DNA from: Mycoplasma sp. NEAQ87857
GTDB lineage: Bacteria > Bacillota_I > Bacilli_A > Mycoplasmatales > Metamycoplasmataceae
Assembly (NCBI RefSeq): GCF_009792315.1
Contig: NZ_CP045542.1
Location: 682,001-746,000, forward strand
DNA: 64,000 bases
Direction: 5' to 3'
The position numbers and the translations under genes were made by a program. The notes beneath the pieces are model-generated. The model searched no databases. It was not told the DNA's origin and saw nothing but the letters and a program-made list of their open reading frames with translations. Below, piece after piece: positions 19,852 through 31,242 of the stretch (within the stretch, counting starts at the first letter, position 1; every line of letters begins with the position of its first letter).

Positions 19852-21366
19852 ATGAAAAACAATACATTGGATGCTTTAATGGGTGTAGCATCATTAGGAA
19901 GTGTCATACCTAATAATACACCTACATACGCAACAACTATTAATATAGACAAGGATATTCGAACTACATTAAATGATAGTTCGCTATTAGATATAAATGC
20001 TGCAGTCATAAGTAGAAATTTTGACTTTAAACTACCAGGGACACTTGTTTATGATGGACTTGATGCAATACATAATAAAAAAATAATAGCTAGAGAAATA
20101 GAATCATATGGAAGTGAAGTTTTAAAAAATATCGATAAAACAGTTGAAAAGTTTTTCGATGGAGAATTAAGTAAAAATATTCTTTTAGATACATTTTGTA
20201 AGGAAATAATCCAAAAAGAAGCGATGAAAAATTACCAAAAAATCAAATCACTTGATTTTAATGATGGAAAAACTCAAGAATTGTTTAGTAATCTACAAAA
20301 AACATATGAAGAAAACAAAAACAATAGTAATGAAGTCGTTTTCAAAACAATTGATAAAAAACTAAAAACTAATGTTGACGAAATAAAAAGAGAACAATTA
20401 AAAAAACAAGAAGAAATTCAAAGACAGAAAGAAATACAAAAACAAAAAGAAGAAGAGCATAAAAAAGAACTCGAGAGATTAAGATTAGAGAAAGAAAGAA
20501 TTGAAAGAGAAAGAATTGAAGCTCAAAAAAGAAATGAAGAAATTAAAGAAATAGATAGTCAAATTCAATATCTTAAAAAATTAATTGCTAAAGGTGAAGA
20601 GATTATCTCTATTTACGAAGAACAAATTGAAAGAGTAAGAGTTCTTAATATTGTATCCACTTCTTTAACCGCTGCAGCTTGAGCTTTATTTGCTGCATAT
20701 TCAGCAATGGCTTGATTTACTTTTGGTGCTACATTGGTCTCTGCCACAGCCGCTGCCTTTCAAGCAGGATTAATGACATATTCTGCAAAACAAGCTTGAG
20801 ACACTTATCACAGTCTAGAAAATGATTTACAAGGTTTAAAAAATACCTTTAGAAGCACAGAAATGTTAGAAATTAAGAATTTATTAAATAATTATCCAGC
20901 TAATGAATTATGAAATTTAATACATAACGCTGTTAAAAGTAAAGAATTCAGAGGTGGTAATGTTATTAAGGATATATTATTACTAGTACTTATGAATAGA
21001 CCAATAGCATTACTTACTACACCACTTATTTTTGGAGTTGTTATTCAAAAATTAATAAAAAGAGTGTTTAAGGTTCCTGTAGAAGTAACTTCAAAGATAT
21101 TCACAAAATGAAGTTCAAAAGCAGCTATGGAAGGGATAAAAACAATATTTGTAGAAAACTTTGGCAAAAGTAATAATTTTTTAATTAAAAGTATCTCTAA
21201 ACTATCTGAAAAACTTGCGGGAAAAGTAGCTAATATTACAGTTTCTGGTACTCTTACAGGTATAGGAGTTGCTTTAACTTTTGCTGATGTTGTGGCTTCT
21301 GCAACGCAATTAGGATTTGCTGGTAATTTTGCATCGAGATTAAATAAAGTATTATATGAAAAATAA
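19852..21366 (+). CDS. Coiled-coil protein with hydrophobic hairpins, unknown
   Basis: 504 residues; UGA Trp codons from 20680 on. Strong AGGAGGT upstream. No classic signal peptide. A helical N-terminal domain (about 1-180) is followed by a long, highly charged coiled coil (about 180-270, Lys/Glu/Arg repeats). Next is an Ala-rich hydrophobic hairpin (about 265-320), a mixed region with another hydrophobic segment (about 365-395), and a Gly/Ala-rich hydrophobic C-terminus (about 465-490). I recognise no family. The coiled coil plus hydrophobic hairpin resembles the build of helical pore-forming proteins, which is a hypothesis only. Its end overlaps the next gene by 11 bases, so the two are made together. 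Confidence 0.7.
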
Positions 21367-22306
21367 ATTTAATGCAAACTTAGTTAATCTTTGAATCTTA
21401 CAAGGTATTGCTGCAGCTTGATTTTTAGTACCTATATTAATAAATATAGCTTTTATCAAATTACCAAATCGTACTATTATATTTAATTATATTTCAATTG
21501 GTATTGGGTGCTTTTTCCAATTATTTTTCTTTATATTACTATTAGTTTCTATCAAAAAAGGAATGAGACTAAAATCATTTTGTCAAGATTTTAACAGTAA
21601 TTATAATGATTTATTTATTGAAAAATTTAGACATGTTACAGCATACTTATTTAATAAGGACATAGTGTCCGGATTTTGTTATAAACAACTTTTTAATCTT
21701 AAAAAACTCAAATATAAACAAGTTGAATATTTTGATAGCAAATATATTGAACAGTGAAAACAAAAGAGATTGAAATATTTAAGTATCTATATTTTTATCT
21801 TCAATTGATTTAAATGTTGATTCATTGCAACTTATATAGTTCCATTCTTTCTATACTTACCAATTATTTTAATGTTAGGAAACCCAAGACCAAATGAATT
21901 ATGAATTTTAGTACTATCAATGCCCGGAATTGCTATGTTTATAGAATCATTTGTTGAGTCATTTGTATATAAAATGCAAGTTGAATTTGTGGTATTGTTC
22001 AACAATCCACATACTAGTGTTTATAAATTTGTAGCTTATATGAATCGATATAGTTATGACTATAATAGAGTTATTTTTAGTAGGAAAAATCGTTTAAGAT
22101 ATGTATTTATACATCGTTTCACTTTTATTTGAGAGTATTTTAAAACAGAAACATTAGTATGTTATGATAAAGATGATGCTAGTGCATGACCTTTACATAT
22201 TCAAAATATTCAACAATCTATCGAATCTGAAAGTGATCAAGAAGTAATTGACAGAGCTTATCAAAAAATCCAAGAATACCGAGAATCAAAAGTTAATAAA
22301 AATTAA
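21356..22306 (+). CDS. Four-helix membrane protein paired with 19852 gene
   Basis: 316 residues with about eight UGA Trp. ATG 21356 lies inside the end of the previous gene. Four hydrophobic segments are seen: about residues 10-35, 42-68, 150-180 and 188-210. A basic cytoplasmic loop of about 75 residues sits between the second and third, and the C-terminal tail of about 100 residues is charged. No enzyme motif. Tight coupling to the coiled-coil gene suggests a partner role (assembly, transport or protection). Family unknown. Confidence 0.7.
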
Positions 22307-22318
22307 ATACCACTATCC

Positions 22319-22346
22319 AATAACTAACATAAGTTAGTTATTTTTT
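22319..22346 (+). terminator. Terminator of the two-gene unit
   Basis: 10-bp perfect stem AATAACTAAC/GTTAGTTATT and a T-run that runs straight into the IS left end at 22347. Its 3' half is the right copy of the 20-bp direct repeat. Confidence 0.88.
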
Positions 22347-24224
22347 CCTGACTTTTGCAGTTAAAAAATTTTTACTTATATACATAGTATATAAGTAATA
22401 TTAATTTTTTTACTTGTTATTCTGTTAGAATATGATATAATGCGAATATGTTTGTGAAAATTAGTAAAGTAAGTGGTGTTGAATATGTAACACTAGTGGA
22501 ATCAAAATGAGACAAAGTTAAAAAGAAAGCAGTTCATAAAGTTGTACAAAGATTGGGTAGAAAAGAAGATTTAATAGCAAACGATCCACTTGCTATTGAA
22601 AAATTAAAAGAAGAATGTAAAAAGTCAAAAGCAAAAATATCAGAAGCAAATCAATTAGTAACTGATGTTATGGATTCACTTCTTCATAATGTACTTCTTA
22701 CTGATAACGAAACTTTAGACACTATGTGTTATGGTAATTTGATTTATAGAAAATTATTCAAAACACTAAAGTTAGACAAGTTTTTCAATAAAGTTGATAA
22801 AAGTTATAGGACAAAATACTCACTTTCTGAACTTACAGAATTCTTAGTAACTTCAAGAATTTTAAGACCTGAATCAAAACTTCAAACTTTCAATCAAAAA
22901 GAAAAATTTATTACAAATTATGACTTTTCTCTTGAGTCAGTTTATAGATCACTTGAAAAAATTGGTAAAGAAAAAAGCAAGGTTGTAAGTTATTTAAACA
23001 AACAGTTATCAAGCTTGTACAATAGAGATTTAACACATTGTTATTATGATGTAACAACAATTTATTTTGAAAGTTTTGACGCTGATGAATTAAGAAATTT
23101 TGGTTTTTCAAAAGACTTAAAAGTGAATCAAACACAAGTGGTTTTAGCACTTGCTATTGATAACAAAGGTATTCCTATTACATATGAAGTTTTTCCCGGA
23201 AATACTAATGAATTCAAAACATTTTTACCATTTTTAGAGAGTTTGAAAAACAATTTTGGTTTCCAAAACATCACAATTATTGCTGATAAAGGCTTAAATT
23301 CTAAAAATAACCTATTAGAAATGAAAAAATTAGGTTACAACTACATCATTACTGAAAAAATAAAATCATTAGATAAAAAGGTGTCTGATGCATTTGATTT
23401 AGATACTTTTGAAAGTGTTACAGATAAATTTTTCGTGAGAAAAATACCTGTAATTGACTATGTTAATAGTGACGAAAAAGTCTATGCTCTAGATGATGAA
23501 TTAGTTTTAACTTACTCAAGCGAAAGATCAAAATATGACTTATATCACATTGAAAAATTAAAACAAAAAGCTACTAAACTAATTGAACAAAAGAACCATA
23601 CAACATACAAATCATCTATTAATACAGGTGGCAAAAAGTATATTTCAAGTAAAGTTGAAAACGTTGAATTCAATCAAAAACAATATGATAAAGATTTAAA
23701 GACAATTGGGTTTTATGGGATAAGAACTAATATTAAAGAAATTGATCCAATGAAAATTTATAAACAATTAAGAGGTTTATGAAAGATTGAAGAATCTTTT
23801 AGAGTGCTTAAAACCAATTTTGAAGCAAGACCAGTTTATGTGTGAAAAAAGGAATCTATTTTAGGTCATTTCTTAATTTGTTATATATCTTTAGTTATTC
23901 AAAGATATCTTGAATTATTATTAAAAGAAACAGTAAATTTTGAAAAAGATGATCAATATTTAACTACATCTAAAATTATAAAAACCTTAAATGAGAAAGC
24001 TACAGTAGTCATTTGAGGAGAAGATAAAGAACATTTTTTAAGATTAAAAATGGATGAAGGACTTACAAGAATATTAAAAGCATTTAATATTAATTCACTA
24101 CCTAAATATGGTAAGGTTGAAAATTTAAGTTCTATTATACTAGGAAAAAGATAAACAAAAAGACGAAAACGCAATAAATACAGGGGTTTTCGTCTTTTCT
24201 TTAACCATAACTGCAAAAGTCAGG
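22347..24224 (+). mobile_element. IS1634-family element, type 2, copy 2
   Basis: 1878 bp, same length as the element at 15676 (constant offset 6671) with the same ends, palindrome and terminator. No target duplication can be found. The left flank is a terminator, the right flank is the middle of a DUF4143-type gene. That pattern fits recombination between two IS copies with loss of the DNA between them. Confidence 0.93.
22448..24154 (+). CDS. IS1634/IS4-group DDE transposase (type 2, copy 2)
   Basis: 568 residues; its 409-residue block to the first UGA is identical to that of copy 1 (offset 6671), and the rest reads the same where compared. Intact DDE motifs and a leaderless promoter (TATAAT at 22436-22441). 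Identity to copy 1 means little time since copying or ongoing gene conversion. It could serve in trans for both type 2 elements. Confidence 0.92.
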
Positions 24225-24679
24225 AGAAAAAACTTTATTTTTATGATCCGAGTTTAGCACTAGCTGCTAGTGATTTAAATGAAAAGTTAGCTATTAAACA
24301 TTTAAGTATTTTTGGTTTTTATTTTGAGAATCTTGTTTATAGAGATTTAAAAATTTATGCTCAATATTTAGATGCAAAATTATTTTATTATCGAGATTCT
24401 AACGGTAATGAAGTTGATTTTATTTTAGAATTTGAAGATAAAAGTTATTTTGCAATTGAAGTTAAATTAGGAGATAAAGAAAAGATTGATGAAGCTGCAA
24501 ATAATTTGATTGCATTCAAAGATAGATGTCAAGTTCAAAAAGATAAAAATAAAAAAGAACGTTATAGATTTAGAGAATGAGTGCCTAAAGCATTAATAGT
24601 TATTACAGGATTAGGATCAGTTGCTTATCAACGAGAAGATGGTGTTTATGTTGTTCCAATTGGTATGTTAAAACCATAA
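24225..24679 (+). pseudogene. C-terminal fragment of an AAA/DUF4143 ATPase
   Basis: An open frame enters from the IS end and encodes about 151 residues to TAA 24677-24679, with no start. The sequence matches the C-terminal DUF4143 domain of AAA_14-type ATPases: LYFYDPSLALAA, IFGFYFENLVYRDL, then YRDSNGNEVDFILEF and AIEVKLGDKEKI, which form a PD-(D/E)xK-like core (VDF...EVK). The ATPase half with Walker motifs is missing. Such proteins are often multi-copy and linked with mobile regions. Not expected to be functional. Confidence 0.8.
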
Positions 24680-24753
24680 AAAATACATTAAAAAATTGAT
24701 TTTATATTTAATAATCAAGATAAATAATGTTTATTTTTAAAAAATCTATTTTT

Positions 24754-24786
24754 ATAGCAAAAATCCCTTATTTTTGCTATTTTTTT
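24754..24786 (+). terminator. Terminator after DUF4143 remnant
   Basis: 11-bp stem ATAGCAAAAAT/ATTTTTGCTAT and a T-run. Confidence 0.85.
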
Positions 24787-24845
24787 ATTCAAAAAAGTTT
24801 AATTTTTTATTATCAAAAAAATATATTTTTTCTATAATTATTTTT

Positions 24846-24998
24846 ATGAAAAATAAGTACTTAATTTTATCCAAGTTACTTACTAAATTCATTCTATTAA
24901 TTTTTAATGATTATACTTACCCTAATTTAAAATCCACCATAGAAGAATATAGTGAGGATATATTTGATAGAGTCTCCCCTTTAATTAATTTTGCTTAA
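24846..24998 (+). CDS. Possible 50-residue leader ORF before potA
   Basis: A TATAAT at 24833-24838 lies 7 bases before ATG 24846, so a transcript could begin at this start codon (leaderless). The product, starting MKNKYLILSK, has a hydrophobic N-terminal half (ILSKLLTKFILLIF) and an acidic second half. It ends 24 bases before potA with no terminator between. It may be a short upstream peptide in the potA leader or a chance frame in a regulatory leader; nothing shows that it is translated. Confidence 0.3.
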   Translation: MKNKYLILSKLLTKFILLIFNDYTYPNLKSTIEEYSEDIFDRVSPLINFA

Positions 24999-25022
24999 TA
25001 ATTAGTTGAAAGGAGAATTTAA

Positions 25023-26399
25023 ATGACAAACGAAAAAAAGAAACAAAAATTACCAATTATTGAGTTAACAGAAGTTGTTAAAGAATTTTCTGACAAAACA
25101 GTTCTACATAGTATCGATTTAGAAATTAAACGTGGAGAATTTGTTACTTTATTAGGGCCTTCAGGTAGTGGAAAAACCACAATTTTAAGACTTTTAGGTG
25201 GTTTTGAATGAGCTACTAGAGGTGAAATTAAATTTAACGGTATAGACATTAAAGATTTACCAGCACATAAAAGAAATGTGTCTACTATTTTCCAAGATTA
25301 TGCTTTATTTCCACATTTAAATGTTGAAGGAAATATTGCTTATGGTCTTAAATTAAAAAGAATTAATAAAGAAGAAATTAATCAAAAGCACATTGCTTTA
25401 TTAGAACAAAAAAAGAAACTTTGACAAAACAAAGCTACATTAAAAATGAATGAATTGGATAAAATCCAAGAACAATATGAACTTGAACTTGAAAAATACA
25501 AAGAAGGTACTTATCAATATCGTAAACGTCAAGACTGATTAGATGATTCGGACTTTAAATATTCTTATTGAGAAAATTATGTATCTCAAAAAACTGAAGC
25601 ATTTGAAAATAAATATTTCAAAAGAAAAATGACTAAGCAAGAAATGCAAGATAAAATTCAAAAAATGATTAAGCTTGTAGGTCTTGAAGGTAATGAAACT
25701 AAAGCAATTTCTCAATTATCAGGAGGAATGAAACAAAGAGTAGCATTAGCTAGAAGTTTAGTTATTGAACCTGAAATTCTACTTTTAGATGAACCATTAA
25801 GTGCTTTAGATGCTAAAATTAGACAAAAAATGCAAGTTTTATTAAGAGAAATTCAACAAGAGTTAGGATTAACTTTTATTTTTGTTACCCATGATCAAGA
25901 TGAAGCGTTGGAACTTTCAGATCGTGTAGCAGTTATGCGTGGAGGGGTTATTGAGCAATATGACACTCCTAAGAATATTTATGACTTTCCTGTAAATATT
26001 TGAGTAGCTAAATTTATTGGTGATTCAAATATTTTTGATGCTAAAATAATGAAAAATGGAAATGTTAAAATGCTTGATAAAGAATTTAAAACAATCCATG
26101 AGTATGAGCAATTTAAAAACAGCAATGTTGATGCTTTAATTCGTCCTGAAGACATTGATATTGTTTTAACTACAAAAAATACTAAAGATAAGATCAAAGG
26201 AAAAATTAAAGATATTTCTTATCGTGGAAGCTATTATTATTTAAGTGTTGAAACAGATGAAGAAGAAATTATTTATGTAGAAACTTCTAAGAAATTTGAA
26301 ATTGGTGATAAAGTATATTTAAGTTGAACAATTGATTCAATTCATTTAATGGATAAAGATCCAAAGTGAGATTATTCAAACCATGATTTCCAAAATTAA
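25023..26399 (+). CDS. potA: Spermidine/putrescine ABC importer ATPase
   Basis: 458 residues, longer than the 350-380 usual outside mollicutes. Walker A is [20 protein letters not shown] (Gly-rich loop about residues 44-52). The Q-loop region is [15 protein letters not shown], the signature [15 protein letters not shown], Walker [12 protein letters not shown], the switch [14 protein letters not shown], and a C-terminal TOBE-like domain follows. About 85 charged residues are inserted between the Q-loop and the signature (about 115-205), a feature known from mycoplasma PotA. It energises polyamine uptake at the cytoplasmic face. AAAGGAGAA precedes ATG 25023; potB overlaps its end by 17 bases. 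Confidence 0.93.
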
Positions 26400-27219
26400 T
26401 GCGAAATTGCAATTTAATGGGAAATTAGCTTTATTAATCCCTTATGTTTTAGTTGCAATTTTTTTAATCATATTACCAATTATTTTAATTATTCATAGTG
26501 CTTTTTCTCAAGTGGGAGATTTTGATAGTTTTATTTTAATTAAAACTCAAACCACTTGAAATATTATTCTTAGAAGTATTTGAGTAGGTTTAGCTTCTGC
26601 TGTAATTTGTTTAATTATTGCTTTTCCTTATGCTTATTTTTTATCTACTTCAAAAAGTAAAATTTTCCAAATTTATGCTTTAAGTTTAATTATTTCACCA
26701 ATGGCCATTTTTACCATTGCTCGTATTTATTCAATTAAAGGACTAGCTTTATCAATTTTTTCTACTGATCCTAGTGCTTTAAATAGTCATATTTTTATGA
26801 TTATAGGTTTAACTTATTTAAATTTACCATTAATGGTTATGCCTTTATATTCAGTTTTTAAAGATATGCCTAAAAACATTATTGAAGCAAGTAATGATTT
26901 AGGTTACAATAACTTTAAAACATTATTTAAAGTTATTTTACCTTATGGAACTAAAGCGATTCTTAGTGGATTAGCAATGATATTTTTAGCTAGTGCTACT
27001 ACTTTTATTATTTCTGATAAATTATTACCTGATGGAAGTAATTTTAAGTTAATTGGAAATGTACTTAACCCTAAAATTAATCCAGGTAATAAATATGATC
27101 TTTCAAGTGCTAGTGTGTTAGTTATTGTGGTTTCTGCTATATTCATTGGAATTTATTCATTATTTTTAATTATTCCTAGAATTATTTTTAAATTCAAAAA
27201 AGGAGCTCATTATGAATAA
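26383..27219 (+). CDS. potB: Spermidine/putrescine importer permease
   Basis: 278 residues, about six membrane segments. The EAA-loop of binding-protein-dependent permeases is visible as IIEASNDLGYNNFKTLFKVILP, about 100 residues before the end, which binds the ATPase. It starts inside potA and ends inside potC (8-base overlap), so subunits are made in register. First permease of the PotBC channel; the order A-B-C-D is the standard operon. Confidence 0.92.
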
Positions 27220-28015
27220 ATTTTTTGAATATTTAAAAAGATTTTATATTTACATTATTTTAACTATTGTTTATGTTCCTTTAGTTTTTGGGGTGGTATT
27301 TAGCTTTAATAAACCAACTCCTAAAGGTGAAACTAATACAACTTGAACCAAAGGAACAGTAGATAACTGATTAAATTTTTTAAGTGATGGTAGAGATATT
27401 GCTTTAACTAATACTATTTTATTAGCTGTGATAGTTAGTTTTTTAGTAGTTGCTTTAAGTTTAGTTACTGTATATTCACTTTATCGTCAAAAAAGTAAAA
27501 TAGCTAGACCGATTACTCATGCTACTAGTAATATTCCATTAATTAATCCCGATAACATTACAGCTATTGGTTTAGTTTTAGTTTTTGGAGCTTTTTTTGG
27601 AATAGTATCAACTAGTAGTGAGGGATTTTTAAGAGTAGTTGTAGGTCATACTATTATGGCTTTACCTTATGGAATTTCATTGATGCTACCAAGAAGCGAT
27701 AAGTTTAATAATAACTTTTTTGAAGCTTCACAAGATTTAGGATATTCAAAGTTACGTTCATGATTTAAAACCTATTTTGTTTATATGTTACCTTCTATTG
27801 TGATGGTAATAGTAGTAAGTTCAGTATTAAGTTTCGATGACTTTATTATTACTCGTACAGTGTCTAATGTTGCTACTTTAGGAACCAAATTATATGAAGG
27901 AGCATTTAGACCTTGAGGATTAGTTCTTGGTTCTATTGTTTTATTTGCCACAATTATTGGAAATGTAGTTTATGTTTTAACAAAAAGTGCAAAAAATAAA
28001 AAAGGAACTAATTAA
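27212..28015 (+). CDS. potC: Spermidine/putrescine importer permease
   Basis: 267 residues with six membrane segments. The EAA-loop is FFEASQDLGYSKLRSWF followed by KTYFVYMLPSIVMV. AGGAG precedes ATG 27212, within the end of potB. Pairs with PotB. Its stop is 1 base before the potD start. No odd features. Confidence 0.92.
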
Positions 28016-28016
28016 A

Positions 28017-29927
28017 ATGAAAAAATTAAACAAATGATTACTAATAGGTAGTTCCATTCTTGCTGGAACTGGTATTTTTGTTAGTTCATTAGCATATAAA
28101 CTAACTCATCCATTTAAACCTAGTTTTTTTAATTACAAATCATACATTTCAAAAGATAATCACCAAATTCTTTCTAAAGAATTTGATTATAAAGAATTTG
28201 ATGAAATCAATCAATTTACTATTGCTTTAACCAATAATAAAGCTGTAGCAGGGATTGGTTCAGATTTTCAAGCGGTTAAATTAGTCCAAGATAATTTAAT
28301 TAACAAAATTGATTATTCAGTTTTATTAAATGATCCAAGCTTAAAAGGAAATTATCAAAAAACTAAACAAGCTGTTAAAAGCTTAATTCGTCCTGTAATT
28401 TGAGATCATTTAGCAACTTATGATCATTTATTAACTAAAGAAAATAAAGGTGAATTATGAGAGTATTTTTTACCTTATTTTTCTCAAGATATGGTGATTT
28501 CTTATAACATCAATAAAATTCATCCACCTAAAGAAAATTTATTAGATGATGAAGAAATTGATTTTGAAAAATATAGAAATCAATATCAAGATAAGCTTTA
28601 TGATATTGTTAATTTATTAAAAATTTTAAAAGCTAATAATTTTAATCACTGATTAATTACTGATGCAGTAAGAGATAATATGCTTTATGGTTCATCATAT
28701 TGAAAAAATGCTGATGGAACTAGAACTGATGCAAGATTTACTGGAGAAGTAAAAACTAGTACTTATAAAGAATTGATTGATGCATTTACAGATTTAATTA
28801 AAGATGGTACAGGATATAGTGTTAAATCATCTAACATTGCTTTTAATGGTGATGGTTTAGAGATTGTTAATAATTTAATTAATCCTAGACGTAAAGATGT
28901 TAATGCTGCAATTATGTATAATGGTGATGCATTAGATGCTTATTATGGAGCAGACAACTTTGAAAATTTAACTGAAGATGGTTGAATAAGAAGTGTTAAA
29001 CCAAAACAAAATATTTTATTGGTTGATGGGTTAGTAATTGCTAAAGATAACTCAGAAAAAGAAAATGAAGTATATTTAAAAAATATTGGTGAATCAATTT
29101 ATTCTAATTTAAAAATTCATTATAAAGAACTTAAAGATGCAGGATTTTTAGATCAAAATGCATCAGTTGATATGACTACCAAAACTGAAACTTTAGTTAA
29201 TCAATATTGAAAAGATTTAAAAATTAATGAATTAGAACAAGAAGATTATAACTTTGATCAAAATTATAATCTTGAGCAATTTATTAATAAATATGCAGCA
29301 ATCATTGATTTAAATTCAGCTAAAAATATTGATTTTAAAAACGAATTTATGTCATTACAACAAAATGCTAATGAAGAAAATTTTGATAAAAGTATCAATA
29401 TTTATCCATATATGATTCAAAAATATTTATTAGATAATGAATCACAATTATTAACTAAATTATTAGATTTAGTTAATCAACATCAAGATGATTTATCTAA
29501 GGTGCTTGAAGGTTTAGGAAATGAAACTTCAGTTATAGCAACATTATTAGTAAATAATTTAAAAGAAAATCCAGATAACTTAAAAACTGTTTTAGAGCAA
29601 AAAACTAATAATGATTTAGAAGGTTTTGCTTTAGAATTAGGACAATTAATTGCTTATATTGATTTATCTAACGAAGAAACTATTAAAGGTTGACATAATT
29701 TAATTAACTTTAATTTTGTTAATTATGTGCCAACTCAAGAAGTAGATTATGAATTTATTTTACGGAATTATTTTGCTACACCTTTTGAAGGACAAGATAA
29801 AATTGCTATTGATATTTTCAAAATCGAAAGTAAAAAAGGTAGAATTGAACATAAATCTATTATGCCTGTTGATAATAAACTTCAAAGTTTAATTACTAGT
29901 TATTACTTTGAAAAAACCAAATCATAA
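28017..29927 (+). CDS. potD: Polyamine-binding protein, PotD-like, membrane-anchored
   Basis: 636 residues, almost twice the usual PotD length. The position after potABC and regions such as YFLPYFSQDMVISYN, AAIMYNGDALDAYYGADN and a typical lobe around NILLVDGLVIAKD fit a periplasmic-type polyamine-binding protein. The N-terminal hydrophobic segment (residues 8-25, WLLIGSSILAGTGIF) is not followed by a lipobox Cys, so the protein looks anchored by an uncleaved helix rather than lipid. The extra C-terminal 250 residues are not recognised. It should capture polyamine outside the membrane and deliver it to PotBC. Terminator directly after. Confidence 0.85.
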
Positions 29928-29950
29928 AAAGTCGAGTAATCGACTTTTTT
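29926..29950 (+). terminator. Terminator of potABCD
   Basis: 10-bp stem AAAAAGTCGA/TCGACTTTTT, loop GTAA, T-run. Confidence 0.9.
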
Positions 29951-29982
29951 ATTTTGCTAAATAAATAGTTAATTATGGAAAA

Positions 29983-30012
29983 ATTAAAGCAACACATTAG
30001 TGTTGCTTTAAT
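29983..30012 (-). terminator. Terminator of restriction-modification operon
   Basis: 13-bp perfect stem ATTAAAGCAACAC/GTGTTGCTTTAAT with loop ATTA, 7 bases past the endonuclease stop on the minus strand. Confidence 0.85.
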
Positions 30013-30018
30013 CAGAAC

Positions 30019-31242
30019 TTATTTAATTATTGTATGATTAATCTTTTTAAATGATTCATTATGTTTATTTAAATAGAATATCATTTCTTTGTTCAAACCT
30101 AATATATTATCTGTTGAAACCACATCAAAGAATAATACTTTTTGAAGTTTTGAGACTTCATCATTTAAAACTATTTTGTTATGTTTTAAATCAATAGTAA
30201 TCATATGACGATCAAAGATTTTATCGTGATTTGGACAAAGAAGCAATCCGTTATTTACGTCTTTAGCATAAAATCATTTCATATCGATTGATAGATCATT
30301 ACTGTTATTTATTTCACTAACTCCTCAGATATGTGAGGCAATAAGCAACTCTTTAATACCTCTGATATTGCAGTTTGCTATAGCACATCTATATTCGTAT
30401 TTCTCTAATAATTCACGTTTATATAAACTTTGAAATTTTCTAGTAACGTTAATTATTGTGTCATTTTTAGATATGGAATCTTTTGCTATGTTGTCTTTTA
30501 TTCGTTGAAAACACATATCGTAATTATATAAGTACATTTCAAAAACTAGGGGGAGACTATCTTGATGTACAGCAACAACATTTTTATTTTTTGTACTTTT
30601 TTTGGTGCTAAATTTTGTAGTAAATAATTTTGTATATTTAACAATATCATTGTTGTGATTATTTAATTCTTGGTGTATGTAATTAAGTGATATTCATCTA
30701 TTTGATGAATTATAACTTTGTTCTAAGAATGTTTTTGAAAAGTAAATACATTCGGGTTTTACAAGTAAATAAACAACATTATTTATATCTAATTCGATTT
30801 TATTGTTTTGTAATATTAATGGAACATAGTAATTTATGATTAGTACTTTATCATAATTTAATAAATATTTCATTATTTCTTTTTTATGAGTTGGCAATGA
30901 TATCTTTTTTGAATCATTTCCTTTAGATATATCCCTACCACCACTATCACAATGTTCAAAGTATAAAATTAATTCATTGATTAAGATTTGATTTTTATAT
31001 AAATTTAGTCTATATATTTTATCTTTTATTTTTTCAACTTTATATTCTTTGTTATTTATTTTATTATTTGGGTTTTGGTTTAAGAGTTTAATAAATTTAT
31101 TTAAAAAATAATTATCAGATAAGTTTGTTTCAAACTTGTAATAAGTTTCTAAATTACCCTTAATTTCTTCTAATGGATGGAATAAACGTTTATCATTGTT
31201 GGTAATTTGATTATTTAATATATGTATTCTAGGTTTAGACAT
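30019..31242 (-). CDS. HNH-type type II restriction endonuclease
   Basis: 407 residues, UGA Trp codons. The C-terminal third carries an HNH nuclease: YEYRCAIANCNIRGIKELLI, then the catalytic-site ASHIWGVSEINNSND, then NNGLLLCPNHDKIFDRHMI, with Cys pairs in C-A-I-A-N-C and the LCPNHD motif. The N-terminal 250 residues, with no motif seen, probably hold the DNA-recognition part. Its ATG shares a base with the stop of the cytosine methyltransferase (TAATG), so endonuclease translation should depend on ribosomes finishing the methyltransferase. That order protects the chromosome if the methyltransferase is switched off. Recognition sequence unknown. Confidence 0.85.

Noticed and set aside
30019-30537. 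Three separate small minus-strand genes at 30.0-31.2 kb
   Set aside because: They are one 407-residue frame divided only by UGA Trp codons; the frame contains no TAA or TAG from 31242 to 30022.
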